The notes under the pieces were generated by a model. That model had not been told where the DNA came from and ran no database searches. It worked only from the letters and a program-made list of their open reading frames with translations. DNA of 64,000 nucleotides from Clostridia bacterium (GTDB taxonomy: Bacteria > Bacillota > Clostridia > Oscillospirales > CAG-272). The stretch covers positions 1 through 64,000 of the forward strand of contig JAFQOG010000017.1 in assembly GCA_017420755.1 (NCBI GenBank), given 5' to 3'. The translations under genes and the position numbers were made by a program. Positions 35,781-44,829 of the stretch are shown one piece after another (position 1 is the first letter of the stretch; each line of letters begins with the position of its first letter).

Positions 35781-36506
35781 ATGAAATGGTCAGAAAATTA
35801 CAAGGTTAAATTTCACGATACTAATTCAAATGAAATTTTAAGTCCCTCGCACGTTCTTAAATTTATGCAAGAAACCGGTATGCTTCATATGATCGGCTGC
35901 CGTCCCTCATATGAGGACTTGTTAAATGAAAACAAGGCGCTTATTCTTAGCAGTATAAGAGTTAATTTATATTCGCAAATATATGCTTATGACGAAATAA
36001 CAGTAAAGACTTGGGCTTGTGGCTCACGTGGCTTTACAACCACACGTTCCTTTGAAATCTACAAGGGCGATGAATTAGTTGCTGAATCAAACTCCATTTG
36101 GGCTCTTGTTTCCGTTACTGATAAAAAGCTGCTCAGAGTATCAGATGTTGATTTTTCCAATTTTGAGCCTGAGGAACCACTCGTGCTTGACAGCCCTGCA
36201 AAGGTGAGAATTCCTAATGAATTAAAGCTCAATTTGGTCGGCGAATATTCAGTTAGATATTCAGATATTGATCTAAACGGTCATATGAACAACACAAATT
36301 ATCCAGATCTTTTCTTCAACTATCTTCCAAAGCCAGAGGCTAAATTGATAAAAAGCTTTGCTATTTCTTATATAAATGAATCAAAGGTTGGAGACAATCT
36401 TAAATTTTATGTTGCCAAGAGTGATGGCAAATATTATATGCGCTCTGTCCATGATGATGGTAGAATAAATGCAGAGGTTGAATTTCTAACCGAAAGCATC
36501 GACTAA
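35781..36506 (+). CDS. Acyl-ACP thioesterase (FatA/FatB family)
   Basis: 241 residues, two tandem hot-dog folds. First half: HDTNSNEILSPSHVLKFMQE, TVKTWACGSRGFTTTRSFEIY, SNSIWALVSV. Second half: YSVRYSDIDLNGHMNNTNYP, the DxNGHxNN motif with catalytic Asn/His, and SYINESKVGDNLKF with the Cys/Glu position as Glu. It should release fatty acids from acyl carrier protein. Single gene; the start has GAGGTAG upstream. Confidence 0.88.
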   Translation: MKWSENYKVKFHDTNSNEILSPSHVLKFMQETGMLHMIGCRPSYEDLLNENKALILSSIRVNLYSQIYAYDEITVKTWACGSRGFTTTRSFEIYKGDELVAESNSIWALVSVTDKKLLRVSDVDFSNFEPEEPLVLDSPAKVRIPNELKLNLVGEYSVRYSDIDLNGHMNNTNYPDLFFNYLPKPEAKLIKSFAISYINESKVGDNLKFYVAKSDGKYYMRSVHDDGRINAEVEFLTESID

Positions 36507-36545
36507 TTTTAACAAAATTATTCAATTTTTACATAAAATTTCACC

Positions 36546-36574
36546 TTGACAAAAGGCTGTATTTATGATATGCT
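36546..36574 (+). promoter_or_regulatory. Sigma-A promoter of the 76-residue protein gene
   Basis: TTGACA (36546-36551), 17 bp, TATGCT (36569-36574). Confidence 0.7.
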
Positions 36575-36606
36575 TTTCGTGTAAAAAATAAAAGGAGGAT
36601 TTTATC

Positions 36607-36837
36607 ATGGTAAAGACTATTTGCAAAAAGGTTTATGACACAGAAAATTCCGAAATCGTAAAGAAATTTGTAAGCGGCTCATTTGGTGACCCTACAGGAT
36701 ATGAGGAAACTCTTTATGTTACAAAGGACGGATACTATTTCGTTTACGAAAATGGTGGAGAGGAATCAATTCACCCAGAGGAAAACATCAAAAGAATTGC
36801 AAAAACCGCAGTTAAAGAATGGGTTGAAAACCACTAA
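36607..36837 (+). CDS. Small uncharacterised protein, likely well expressed
   Basis: 76 residues: KTICKKVYDTENSEIVKKF, YEETLYVTKDGYYFVYENGG, then a charged helix with IKRIAKTAVKEWVENH. Soluble, two or three beta strands and a C-terminal helix; I do not recognise a family. A full AAAGGAGG site, a consensus promoter and a strong terminator point to solid expression as a single-gene unit. Confidence 0.7.
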   Translation: MVKTICKKVYDTENSEIVKKFVSGSFGDPTGYEETLYVTKDGYYFVYENGGEESIHPEENIKRIAKTAVKEWVENH

Positions 36838-36846
36838 TTAAAGATT

Positions 36847-36878
36847 AAAAAAGGACACAATTTGTGTCCTTTTTTAAT
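36847..36878. terminator. Bidirectional terminator
   Basis: AAAAAAGGACACAA, AT, TTGTGTCCTTTTTT between the small gene and crr. Confidence 0.88.
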
Positions 36879-37347
36879 TTGTTATTACATATTTCATGAC
36901 CTCATCGCCTGAATAGCATTTGCCATAATTCATTTCAATATTGTTCATTTTATCGGAATTAGAAGCCACGACAACGCACACGGGATCAAAGCCGGCTTCT
37001 AATATCTTTTCAATATCAGCAATGGCTAAGACATCTCCCTTTTTTATTTGCTCTCCAGATGTAACCTTTTTTTCAAAGAATCTACCCTCAAGCTCAACAG
37101 TATCTATTCCTATATGAACCAAAACATCAAGCCCATCATCACTTACAATTGTATAGGCGTGCCCTGTTTTATACGCATTTTCAATTTTGCCAGAAACAGG
37201 GGACAAAATTCTTTTTGAGCTTGGCAAAACTCCAAAGCCGTCGCCCATAACACCAGATGAAAAAACCTCATCTGTTACATCCTCTAATTTTATTACTTCT
37301 CCATCACACGGCGCACAAATGGCGCTTTTATTTCTTTCTTCGTTCAT
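36874..37347 (-). CDS. crr: PTS glucose-type IIA component
   Basis: 157 residues from the ATG at 37347 (AAAGGAG six bases ahead). The IIA-Glc fold is marked by VMGDGFGVLPSS, the phosphorylated His in DVLVHIGIDTVEL, and GFDPVCVVVASNSD near the end. It receives phosphate from HPr and passes it to a sugar-specific IIB partner, which is absent from this window. It follows ptsI by ten bases, so ptsH-ptsI-crr form one unit. Confidence 0.92.
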   Translation of the reverse strand: MNEERNKSAICAPCDGEVIKLEDVTDEVFSSGVMGDGFGVLPSSKRILSPVSGKIENAYKTGHAYTIVSDDGLDVLVHIGIDTVELEGRFFEKKVTSGEQIKKGDVLAIADIEKILEAGFDPVCVVVASNSDKMNNIEMNYGKCYSGDEVMKYVITN

Positions 37348-37357
37348 TTTTACTCCT

Positions 37358-38998
37358 TTATTTACAAGATGACACCTTTCCACGCACACCTAAAAGGTAC
37401 GGAACGGAAACCGATAGCTCATCTATTCCAATATCAACAAAATCCTGCGTTAAGGACAAGTCAGCCGCCATTTCCCCGCAAACACCTATCCATCCCCCAG
37501 CTTCATGAATTGCATCAGCTGAAAATTTTATAAGGCGCATTATTGCCTCGTGGCTCTCGTCTCCAATTCTCGAAACTCGTGAATTTTGCCTGTCTATTGC
37601 ATAGGTATATTGTGTTAGGTCGTTTGTTCCAACAGAGAAAAAATCGACCTCCCTTGCTAAAATATCGCTAATTATAGCGGAGGCTGGCGTTTCAATCATA
37701 ATTCCTATTTCTATTTTGGAATCAAAATTTATTCCAGCCATTAAAAGCTCCTTCTTGGATTTTTCAATAAGCTCCTTACATTCTAAAACCTCTTTTTTGG
37801 TTGATATCATTGGAATCATTATTGATACTCTGCCAAAAGCGGACGCCTTCAAAATCGCTCGTATTTGGCTCTTGAAAAGCTCTTTTCTATCAAGGCAAAG
37901 ACGCACACCTCTTAGCCCCAGAGCCGGATTTTCCTCCTTTTCTAATGGTAGATAAGATATTTGCTTATCCGCCCCTATATCAAGCGTTCTTATAACGACT
38001 CTTTTACCTTGCATTTTAATTGCTATTTCCTTATATATTTTAAAAAGCGCATCCTCGCTTGGCTCGCTTTCTCTTGCCAGATACATAAACTCACTTCTTA
38101 AAAGTCCTATGCCCTCTGCCCCATTAGAAAGTGCGCCGTCAACCTCATCAATGTCGCCTATATTGGCATAAATCAAAACCTTTTGCCCACTTTCAGTAAC
38201 GGCTGGGCGATGCATTATTGAACGAAGATATCTTTCATGCTCCTTTACTATTTTTTCTTCTCTTTTTCTCTCGTTTTCAAGCTCCAAAACTTCGTTTTCG
38301 CTGGGGTTTATTATTAAACGCCCCTTTATGCCATCAAGAATAGCATACATCCCGTCAAATTCCTTTGGGATTTTACCAATTCCCACAACGGCAGGTATTG
38401 CCATTGCCCTTGCCAAAATTGCAGTGTGCGATGACGGGGTTCCTTCAAAGGTGGCAAAGCCGAGAATTTTTGATTTATCAAGCTTGACAGTTTCGGTAGG
38501 GGTTAGGTCGTTTGCAACCAAAATATATTGCTCATCCTCTTGGATGTTTTTTTCTGTTTTTGCCGACAACGTGTCTATAATTCCATAACAAACATCTTTT
38601 ATATCGGTCGCTCTTGCTGATAAATATTCATCTCCTAACGAACGCAAAATATATGAATATTTCTCTCCGCTTTCTAAAACTGAATCCTCAGCGCTCTTAC
38701 CTTTCTCTATTTCCAAATAAACGCTATCTAAAAAATCCTCGTCCTCTAAAAGCATTGCATGTATTTCAAAAATCTGTGCCTCGTTTTCTCCTATTGTTTC
38801 CCTTGCCCTTTGTGCCAGTGCCTTGGTACTTTTTATGGTGCTTTTTACAGCCGTTTCAAATCGCTTTTTTTCAAGCTCAGGGCTGTATTTTTCATTTGTC
38901 TTAGTTGGTTTCAATTCTGTAAACGGAAATTTTATTTTTCCGTATGCCTTGACACTTGTCACCCCTGTCCCGCCAAACACTATTCTCTTTCTTTCCAT
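37358..38998 (-). CDS. ptsI: Phosphoenolpyruvate-protein phosphotransferase (Enzyme I)
   Basis: 546 residues, slightly shorter than the usual 570. HPr-binding helical domain near the N-terminus; phosphorylated His191 in FEGTPSSHTAILARAMAIP, a variant of GGRTSHSAI; PEP barrel with EGIGLLRSEFMYLAR, RTLDIGADKQ, ALGLRGVRLCLD, FFSVGTNDLTQYTYAIDR and the catalytic Cys in GVCGEMAADLS. It takes phosphate from PEP and gives it to HPr. Seven bases downstream of ptsH. Confidence 0.94.
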   Translation of the reverse strand: MERKRIVFGGTGVTSVKAYGKIKFPFTELKPTKTNEKYSPELEKKRFETAVKSTIKSTKALAQRARETIGENEAQIFEIHAMLLEDEDFLDSVYLEIEKGKSAEDSVLESGEKYSYILRSLGDEYLSARATDIKDVCYGIIDTLSAKTEKNIQEDEQYILVANDLTPTETVKLDKSKILGFATFEGTPSSHTAILARAMAIPAVVGIGKIPKEFDGMYAILDGIKGRLIINPSENEVLELENERKREEKIVKEHERYLRSIMHRPAVTESGQKVLIYANIGDIDEVDGALSNGAEGIGLLRSEFMYLARESEPSEDALFKIYKEIAIKMQGKRVVIRTLDIGADKQISYLPLEKEENPALGLRGVRLCLDRKELFKSQIRAILKASAFGRVSIMIPMISTKKEVLECKELIEKSKKELLMAGINFDSKIEIGIMIETPASAIISDILAREVDFFSVGTNDLTQYTYAIDRQNSRVSRIGDESHEAIMRLIKFSADAIHEAGGWIGVCGEMAADLSLTQDFVDIGIDELSVSVPYLLGVRGKVSSCK

Positions 38999-39005
38999 TT
39001 TAACC

Positions 39006-39266
39006 TCAGCTAAGCTTTTCCTTACAGATTTTTTCTATTTCAGTAAAAGCGAGCTCCTCATCCTCTCCCGAAATTTCAAAGGAAAGCTCCTTGCCTGTGG
39101 TTGCTCCAAGTGACATCAAGGAAAGAAGCCTTTTGGCATCAGCCGTCTTGCCATCAAAATAAACAAATATATCCGATTTAAAGGACTTTGCAGTTGAAGC
39201 AATCGCCCCTGCAGGGCGTGCATGAAGCCCATTTTTATCCGTAATTAAAAAGTTGAATTTTTTCAT
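39006..39266 (-). CDS. ptsH: Phosphocarrier protein HPr with Arg at position 46
   Basis: 86 residues, standard length. His15 in NGLHARPAG is the site phosphorylated by Enzyme I; Arg17 and Pro18 are kept. At the place where HPr has Ser46 (AKSIMGVMSLG), this sequence reads AKRLLSLMSLG, so position 46 is Arg and the regulatory Ser is missing. HPr kinase/phosphorylase control of carbon catabolite repression through P-Ser-HPr should then not work on this protein. First gene of the PTS unit. Confidence 0.94.
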   Translation of the reverse strand: MKKFNFLITDKNGLHARPAGAIASTAKSFKSDIFVYFDGKTADAKRLLSLMSLGATTGKELSFEISGEDEELAFTEIEKICKEKLS

Positions 39267-39334
39267 ATTTTCTTCCTTTACCTTTTGTTCTTATTAGCCA
39301 TAGTATTTTCCATAAGCTTCAAAATTTATGCATA

Positions 39335-39368
39335 AAAAAAGAGCCTTGCTTTTGCAAGACTCTCTTTT
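39335..39368 (-). terminator. Terminator of the LRR protein gene
   Basis: On the minus strand GAGtCTTGC, AAAA loop, GCAAGgCTC, then a T-run. Confidence 0.65.
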
Positions 39369-39382
39369 GTTATTTTAAAATA

Positions 39383-42340
39383 TTATAAGCCGTATTCGTA
39401 TAATTCTTTTAGCTCCTTATAGGTAACTCCACTCGGGTTATTTACAACCTCATTTTCTTGAATGTACGTGATATTATTACCCTCTATAACATAAGCAGAC
39501 ATAACAAAGCTTATGCGATATTGCGGCTCTTTGATGTTACCTATTTTCATTTGGAATGCGGCATAGCCATTTGTAATATAGTAACCATTTAGCTTAACCG
39601 CGCCTGTGTTTGCCATTCCTGATTCGTTAAGTGGTGTTTCGTTTTCATCTAAGGAGCCATCTGCTCTTGCCGCGAAAACAATACCATATTCAAACTTGCC
39701 GTCAACAGTTGCTTTGTATTCGTCTAATACACTTGTATTGAACATATACTTAACAACCATTTCACCATCGCCGTCTACATCCTCGCTAATAGAAAATCCT
39801 AAGGAAAGAACCATTGGCGCGCATGTTTCTGCACTATCAGTCAATGTGTTTTTGCACATTTGACATACCTTTACGTAGCTACCTTCTTTGGTAAAGCCGT
39901 ATAAGTATTTAATTACTGCATTTGTTGATGGAATGTGCTCCTTCATTGGGTATCTTTGGTCAGCATACTCAATGGTTTGAGTCGCTTGGCTGTTGGTATA
40001 TTTATTCTCATACACCTCAACCCTTGCGCTCTCATTTTTGCCACAAGGACAATCCTTTACTGCATATACCTTATATCCAGTTTCTGTACAGGAGGCTTCC
40101 TTTTCATTAACGGTATAAGCATGCTTAATATTTTTCATTATTGTAAAGGTTGTACCAAATTTTTGAGTGGTTGAATTATAATCAAAGCCTGATGTTATAA
40201 CTGCGACTGTATATAAAGTAACACCATTGCTACCAGTAAATGTCTTGTTTCCCATTGCAAGATTTGATGCATGGTGGTAAACCACACAGCCTGCGCCCAT
40301 ATTAGAAAATTCACCATCTGCCAATTTAGTCACACTCATCAAAATGATTTTACTTAATGATGAGATAGAATCAAATTGCTTCTTTTCAAATGATGTTATA
40401 CCTGTGCCAACATACAAATATTCAAGCTTTGAGCTTGCAAAAGCACTCTCACCAACAAATATATATGATATGCCTTCCTTTAATTCAAGCTTTTTAAGTC
40501 CTGTTCCCTTGAAGGAGCTTGAGCCAAATGTATATTCAGAGCCCTTAGTCATTGTAAGGGTTGTTAGGTTGGCTTTATCTACAAAAGCATTATCGCCAAA
40601 TGTAACCCTTGCACCCTCATCTGTCGTTTTCAATGTTTTTAGGCTGTCTGGTGCACAGTTTTCGAGGAATTTCACACGCAAAACCTTGCCAAACTCAACA
40701 GATTCAAGAGAGGATAGCTTTGCTAACGATATGATATCAATATCAATTCCTTCACCTAAAACAATTGTTTTTAAGGTGCCATTATCGCTTGATATATTGA
40801 TTGATTTTACGCCAGCAGGAACAAGTACTTTTATAATTTTGTCAACAGTATAGCCACTAATAGCCTTTATTCCTTTTATGCAATAATCACTATTGATATC
40901 AAATATATCCTTAACTAAAGCTGTAACAGTTGTTGTACGTCCGTCACCTAAATCAACAGTTACCTCTGTTTCGTCTTCAAGTGGATCATATAAGAGAAAG
41001 GTATATTGTGCACATCCACAATGTGAGCAACGCTTAACAATGTTACCCTTAGTGGTTGGCGTTGGGTTTTGTGTAGTGGTTTGCGTAGCATCAATGGTGT
41101 GACCCTGCGGTGCGCCGGTTGTCACATATTTTATGAGTGAGCAGGTGGAGCATTTATATATAATCTCCTCTGCATGCATACAATCGGCACTATATCTATC
41201 AATCTCAGCATATTTATGTGTTTTACCACAGCTGATTGGGAAAACTGAAGCAAGTGTTTTTCCCCCTGCTGAAAGCTTGTGGTACACAATGTATTTATCG
41301 CTCAATTTTGAGGATAAGGTTGTGGCATCTGCATGTGCAAATGAGAAGGAGCCACCAGTTATATTAAACTTAAAGTTATCACCTGCGAAAAATGATGTAT
41401 TTTTGTCTGTTGTCACAATTGTGCCATCAATAATATTGATGGTAAATATGTTTCCGTCACCAATAGCAATCGCATCGTTTAATGTAACGAATGAACGTGC
41501 ATATATGCTAATAGCTGGCGCTCTATTTGTTGAGTCGGTAATATTTAAAATGCTTTTACAATTAACAATACCATAAATTTGAACAATTGGGTTTCCTACC
41601 TGAATCTCACCCTTTGTATCCTTTGCAAGGGTTGCGTTTGGCGCATTAACATATGCAGAAGCACCGATAAAAAGCTTATTTCCCTCAGCACCAGTTGTAT
41701 TGCTACTGTCTACTCGTGCAATAGCTCCAGTACCTTCATATTTTACAGTACCTGAGCCATAGAAGTTAACGCCAAAGCAGGTGCCGCCGAGTGCCATATC
41801 AAGATTTTTATCTACTGTTAAGGTATAACCATTTAAAATCACATTCAAGTTTGAGCCGACATTTGACTTGAGCTCAACAGCCTTTGACAAGGTGATATCC
41901 TTTAAAAGTCTGACATTTATAAATCTTTCGTGCTCCGGCTCAGATTCGAGCTGTGTCTTTGTAAGACCTATGTATTTAGCATCGTCAAATTTATTAACAA
42001 GTGTATAAAAATCGTCAGCTGTTTCAATATTATATACATAAATAGCCTTTAGGTTAGCTTCCTCGTAGAAAACAACCTTAGACCCACCGGCAAATGATCT
42101 ACCATCGGATGTGAACCAAACAAGGGAATATCCGTCTGGCGCATCTGCGTTAGGAAGAGTAACAGATTCTCCACCCGTAGCTGATACTGACGCAGGAAAA
42201 GACGCATCAACTCCTGGTGATGTTGAATACGAAATTGTTATAGAATCTCCCTCTAAGCAAAACGCACTTGTAGCAAGCGCCAAAAGGAACATGCAAACAA
42301 GCAATGTTGTTAGAAGAAGCTTTGATTTATATTTACGCAT
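39383..42340 (-). CDS. Very large secreted LRR_5 (BspA-type) surface protein
   Basis: 985 residues with a signal peptide (LLLTTLLVCMFLLALATSAFC). About 100-370 is beta-rich, with ladder-like turns such as ITLSKAVELKSNVGSNLNVI that suggest a beta-helix. CxxC pairs follow (YKCSTCSL, KRCSHCGC), then LRR_5 repeats (about 490-700: FGDNAFVDKANLTTLTMTKG, GESAFASSKLEYLYVGTG). After two more CxxC modules (DCPCGKN, KVCQMCKN) comes a C-terminal domain of about 115 residues (FEYGIVFAARADG) also found in the protein at 57702. No sortase motif or TM anchor. Likely an adhesin or glycan-binding protein. Confidence 0.85.
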   Translation of the reverse strand: MRKYKSKLLLTTLLVCMFLLALATSAFCLEGDSITISYSTSPGVDASFPASVSATGGESVTLPNADAPDGYSLVWFTSDGRSFAGGSKVVFYEEANLKAIYVYNIETADDFYTLVNKFDDAKYIGLTKTQLESEPEHERFINVRLLKDITLSKAVELKSNVGSNLNVILNGYTLTVDKNLDMALGGTCFGVNFYGSGTVKYEGTGAIARVDSSNTTGAEGNKLFIGASAYVNAPNATLAKDTKGEIQVGNPIVQIYGIVNCKSILNITDSTNRAPAISIYARSFVTLNDAIAIGDGNIFTINIIDGTIVTTDKNTSFFAGDNFKFNITGGSFSFAHADATTLSSKLSDKYIVYHKLSAGGKTLASVFPISCGKTHKYAEIDRYSADCMHAEEIIYKCSTCSLIKYVTTGAPQGHTIDATQTTTQNPTPTTKGNIVKRCSHCGCAQYTFLLYDPLEDETEVTVDLGDGRTTTVTALVKDIFDINSDYCIKGIKAISGYTVDKIIKVLVPAGVKSINISSDNGTLKTIVLGEGIDIDIISLAKLSSLESVEFGKVLRVKFLENCAPDSLKTLKTTDEGARVTFGDNAFVDKANLTTLTMTKGSEYTFGSSSFKGTGLKKLELKEGISYIFVGESAFASSKLEYLYVGTGITSFEKKQFDSISSLSKIILMSVTKLADGEFSNMGAGCVVYHHASNLAMGNKTFTGSNGVTLYTVAVITSGFDYNSTTQKFGTTFTIMKNIKHAYTVNEKEASCTETGYKVYAVKDCPCGKNESARVEVYENKYTNSQATQTIEYADQRYPMKEHIPSTNAVIKYLYGFTKEGSYVKVCQMCKNTLTDSAETCAPMVLSLGFSISEDVDGDGEMVVKYMFNTSVLDEYKATVDGKFEYGIVFAARADGSLDENETPLNESGMANTGAVKLNGYYITNGYAAFQMKIGNIKEPQYRISFVMSAYVIEGNNITYIQENEVVNNPSGVTYKELKELYEYGL

Positions 42341-42387
42341 ATGATATCTCCTATCATAAAGTTATAGTCTTACAGAGTAATTATATC

Positions 42388-42416
42388 ATTATAATATACA
42401 TTTGTCAATATGTCAA
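42388..42416 (-). promoter_or_regulatory. Consensus sigma-A promoter of the LRR protein gene
   Basis: Minus strand TTGACA, 17 bp, TATAAT: exact consensus, so this big protein should be strongly transcribed. Confidence 0.8.
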
Positions 42417-42454
42417 AGTGCCTAAATTTGTGCATTCTACACAATTTTAAAGAA

Positions 42455-42482
42455 AAAGGCCCACGCAAAAGCGTGAGCCTTA
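42455..42482 (-). terminator. Terminator of tpiA
   Basis: On the minus strand AAGGCtCACGC, TTTT, GCGTGgGCCTT then T-rich. Confidence 0.75.
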
Positions 42483-42501
42483 ATTTTAGTAAAGCTACAA
42501 A

Positions 42502-43257
42502 TTATTGAGCAGCCTCAACGATGATTGAGAAATCCTTAGCCTTAAGTGAAGCACCACCGATAAGACCACCGTCAACGTTTTCCTTAGCCAAAAGCTCAGC
42601 TGCGTTGCCAGCGTTCATGGATCCGCCATATTGGATGATAATCTTTTCAGCAGCCTCAGCGCCATAAAGAGCTTTAACTGTGTTACGGATAACACCACAT
42701 GTTTCATCAGCTTGCTCAGGGGTAGCTGTCAAGCCTGTACCGATAGCCCAAACTGGCTCATAAGCAATTATAACTTGTGCAAGCTCTTCCTCTGTAATAT
42801 CCTTAAGAGCAAGCTTTGTTTGCATTGAAACAACCTCATCTGTGATTCCGTTAAGTCTTTCATCCTTAACCTCGCCAAGACAAAGAAGAACCTTCATGCC
42901 AGCCTTGATAGCAGCCTTTGTGCGAAGGTTAACAGTTGCATCTGTCTCACCAAAATATTGTCTTCTTTCGCTATGACCAACGATTACGTATTCAACACCA
43001 CACTCCTTGAGCATAGCAGCTGAAATTTCACCTGTGAATGCGCCCTTTTCTTCAAAGTGTACGTTTTCTGCACCAATTTTGATGTTTGAGCCCTTAGCTG
43101 CCTCTTGTGCTGCATAGATATCAACAAATGGTACACAGAAAATAATATCGCAATTATCCTTACCAGCAACAAGTGGCTTTGTCTCCTCGATAAGAGCCTT
43201 TGCTTGTGATGGTGTCATATTCATTTTCCAGTTTCCTGCAATTACTTTTCTTCTCAT
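42502..43257 (-). CDS. tpiA: Triosephosphate isomerase
   Basis: 251 residues from the ATG at 43257 with AAGGAG nine bases before. Lys in AGNWKMN, His in VGHSERR, Glu in AYEPVWAIGTG and the phosphate loops QYGGSMNAGNA and GGLIGGASL are all present. It interconverts DHAP and glyceraldehyde-3-phosphate in glycolysis. It follows pgk on the same strand, but a terminator lies between, so it may also have its own start site near the palindrome at 43291. Confidence 0.96.
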   Translation of the reverse strand: MRRKVIAGNWKMNMTPSQAKALIEETKPLVAGKDNCDIIFCVPFVDIYAAQEAAKGSNIKIGAENVHFEEKGAFTGEISAAMLKECGVEYVIVGHSERRQYFGETDATVNLRTKAAIKAGMKVLLCLGEVKDERLNGITDEVVSMQTKLALKDITEEELAQVIIAYEPVWAIGTGLTATPEQADETCGVIRNTVKALYGAEAAEKIIIQYGGSMNAGNAAELLAKENVDGGLIGGASLKAKDFSIIVEAAQ

Positions 43258-43290
43258 GATTTTTGTCTCCTTATATTTATGTACAATCAT

Positions 43291-43311
43291 ATGAACAAAT
43301 GTTCATTTGTT
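43291..43311. promoter_or_regulatory. Operator-like overlapping palindromes upstream of tpiA
   Basis: ATGAACA-AA-TGTTCAT (43291-43306, 7-bp arms) overlaps AACAAATG-TT-CATTTGTT (43294-43311, 8-bp arms). The shape is like the operators of TetR-type repressors. It sits 34 bp ahead of the tpiA start. Confidence 0.35.
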
Positions 43312-43383
43312 TGTTTTGCTCTTTAAAAATCAGTTTTCAAAACAGCGTTGAATCCTTGTATTTATTGGGGTTTCGCCATTTTA

Positions 43384-43416
43384 TGGGCAAAAGCCAAACG
43401 CAAAATGCGTTTGGCT
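43384..43416 (-). terminator. Terminator of pgk
   Basis: AGCCAAACGCA, 3-nt loop, TGCGTTTGGCT: a perfect 11-bp stem followed by TTTTG on the minus strand. Confidence 0.7.
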
Positions 43417-43427
43417 AAAGACCTAAA

Positions 43428-44723
43428 TTATTTATCTTGGAGGCATGCAATACCTGGGAGTTCAAGACCCTCAAGGAATTCAAGTGATGCACCGCCACCT
43501 GTTGAGATGTGAGTCATCTTGTCAGCAAAGCCGAGCTTTTCAACAGCTGCAGCTGAGTCACCACCACCAATAATTGAGATAGCACCGCTCTCGGCTACTG
43601 CATTAGCAACGCACTCTGTTCCTGCTGCGAAGTTCTTCCACTCGGAAACGCCCATAGGACCATTCCAAACAACAGTACCAGCGCCCTTGATAGCATTACT
43701 AAAGAGCTCTTGTGTCTTAGGACCGATATCAAGACCCATCCAGCCGTCAGGGATTTCGTTTGAGCTGCAGAACATTGATTCTGTATTCTCGTCATATTCC
43801 TTACCGAGCTTGTTGTCAACTGGGATTAAGAACTTAACGCCCTTAGCTTCAGCCTTTGCCATCATTTCGCGAGCGAGCTCAACCTTGTCGTCCTCACAAA
43901 GTGAAGTACCAACGCTGTAGCCAAGCGCCTTGAAAAATGTATAAGCCATACCGCCACCAATGATAAGTGTATCAACCTTTTCGATTAAGTTGTTGATAAC
44001 TCCGATTTTATCTGAAACCTTAGCACCACCAAGAATAGCAACGAATGGTCTCTTTGGATCTGCAAGTGCCTTACCCATGATTCCAATTTCCTTTTGAATG
44101 AGGTAACCACAAACTGCAGGAAGGTAATCAGCAACTCCAGCTGTTGTTGCGTGTGCACGGTGAGCTGTACCAAATGCATCGTTTACATATACATCAGCAT
44201 ATGCAGCGAGCTCTTTTGCAAATTCAGGATTGTTCTTTGTTTCTCTTGCATCAAAGCGAACGTTTTCAAGAAGAACTGCCTTGCCGTTTTCAAGAGCAGC
44301 AACCTTAGCCTTTGCATCCTCGCCAACGATATCCTCAGCGAAAGTAACAACGCCACCAAGAAGCTCGTTGAGTCTATCAGCAACTGGCTTCAAGGTGAAT
44401 TTTTGCTTGTCGCCAAGAGCTTTTTTAAGTAGGTCAGCAGTAGCAGCAGCTCTTTCAGCCTCTGGAAGCTCCTCAACCTTTTTCTTTTCTTTCTTTGTAA
44501 GACCGAAGCCCTCAGTCAAAATGCTGTGTGGCTTGCCCATGTGTGAGCAAAGCACAACCTTTGCGCCCTTGTCAAGAAGATATTTGATTGTTGGGAGTGC
44601 GCCGATAATTCTTTTGTCACTTGTGATAACGCCATCCTTGAGAGGAACGTTAAAGTCGCATCTTACGAGGACTCTTTTTCCTTCAACATTAACGTCTTCA
44701 ATTGTTTTCTTGTTGTAGGTCAT
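43428..44723 (-). CDS. pgk: Phosphoglycerate kinase with an insertion near the substrate site
   Basis: 431 residues against the usual 390-410. [11 protein letters not shown] at 21, [44 protein letters not shown] and [16 protein letters not shown] are diagnostic. The 3-phosphoglycerate motif HLGRP reads HMGKP at 61-65, and about 35 Lys/Glu-rich residues ([18 protein letters not shown]) sit before [10 protein letters not shown]. It makes ATP from 1,3-bisphosphoglycerate. The insertion may be lineage-specific; I expect the enzyme to be active. Confidence 0.94.
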   Translation of the reverse strand: MTYNKKTIEDVNVEGKRVLVRCDFNVPLKDGVITSDKRIIGALPTIKYLLDKGAKVVLCSHMGKPHSILTEGFGLTKKEKKKVEELPEAERAAATADLLKKALGDKQKFTLKPVADRLNELLGGVVTFAEDIVGEDAKAKVAALENGKAVLLENVRFDARETKNNPEFAKELAAYADVYVNDAFGTAHRAHATTAGVADYLPAVCGYLIQKEIGIMGKALADPKRPFVAILGGAKVSDKIGVINNLIEKVDTLIIGGGMAYTFFKALGYSVGTSLCEDDKVELAREMMAKAEAKGVKFLIPVDNKLGKEYDENTESMFCSSNEIPDGWMGLDIGPKTQELFSNAIKGAGTVVWNGPMGVSEWKNFAAGTECVANAVAESGAISIIGGGDSAAAVEKLGFADKMTHISTGGGASLEFLEGLELPGIACLQDK

Positions 44724-44793
44724 TTTTATATTCTCCTATTTTAAATTATTAACAAAATAAATGAAAAATCTTATATTAAAATTTTTCGCAAAT

Positions 44794-44822
44794 ATTATAA
44801 CACATATATTTAAATTTATCAA
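44794..44822 (-). promoter_or_regulatory. Sigma-A promoter of pgk
   Basis: Minus strand TTGATA, 17 bp with TGTG at the end, TATAAT. Confidence 0.75.
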
Positions 44823-44829
44823 TACTTTT

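Noticed and set aside
36874..39266. A complete sugar-specific PTS operon
   Set aside because: Only the general proteins and IIA are present; no IIB or IIC gene lies in the window.
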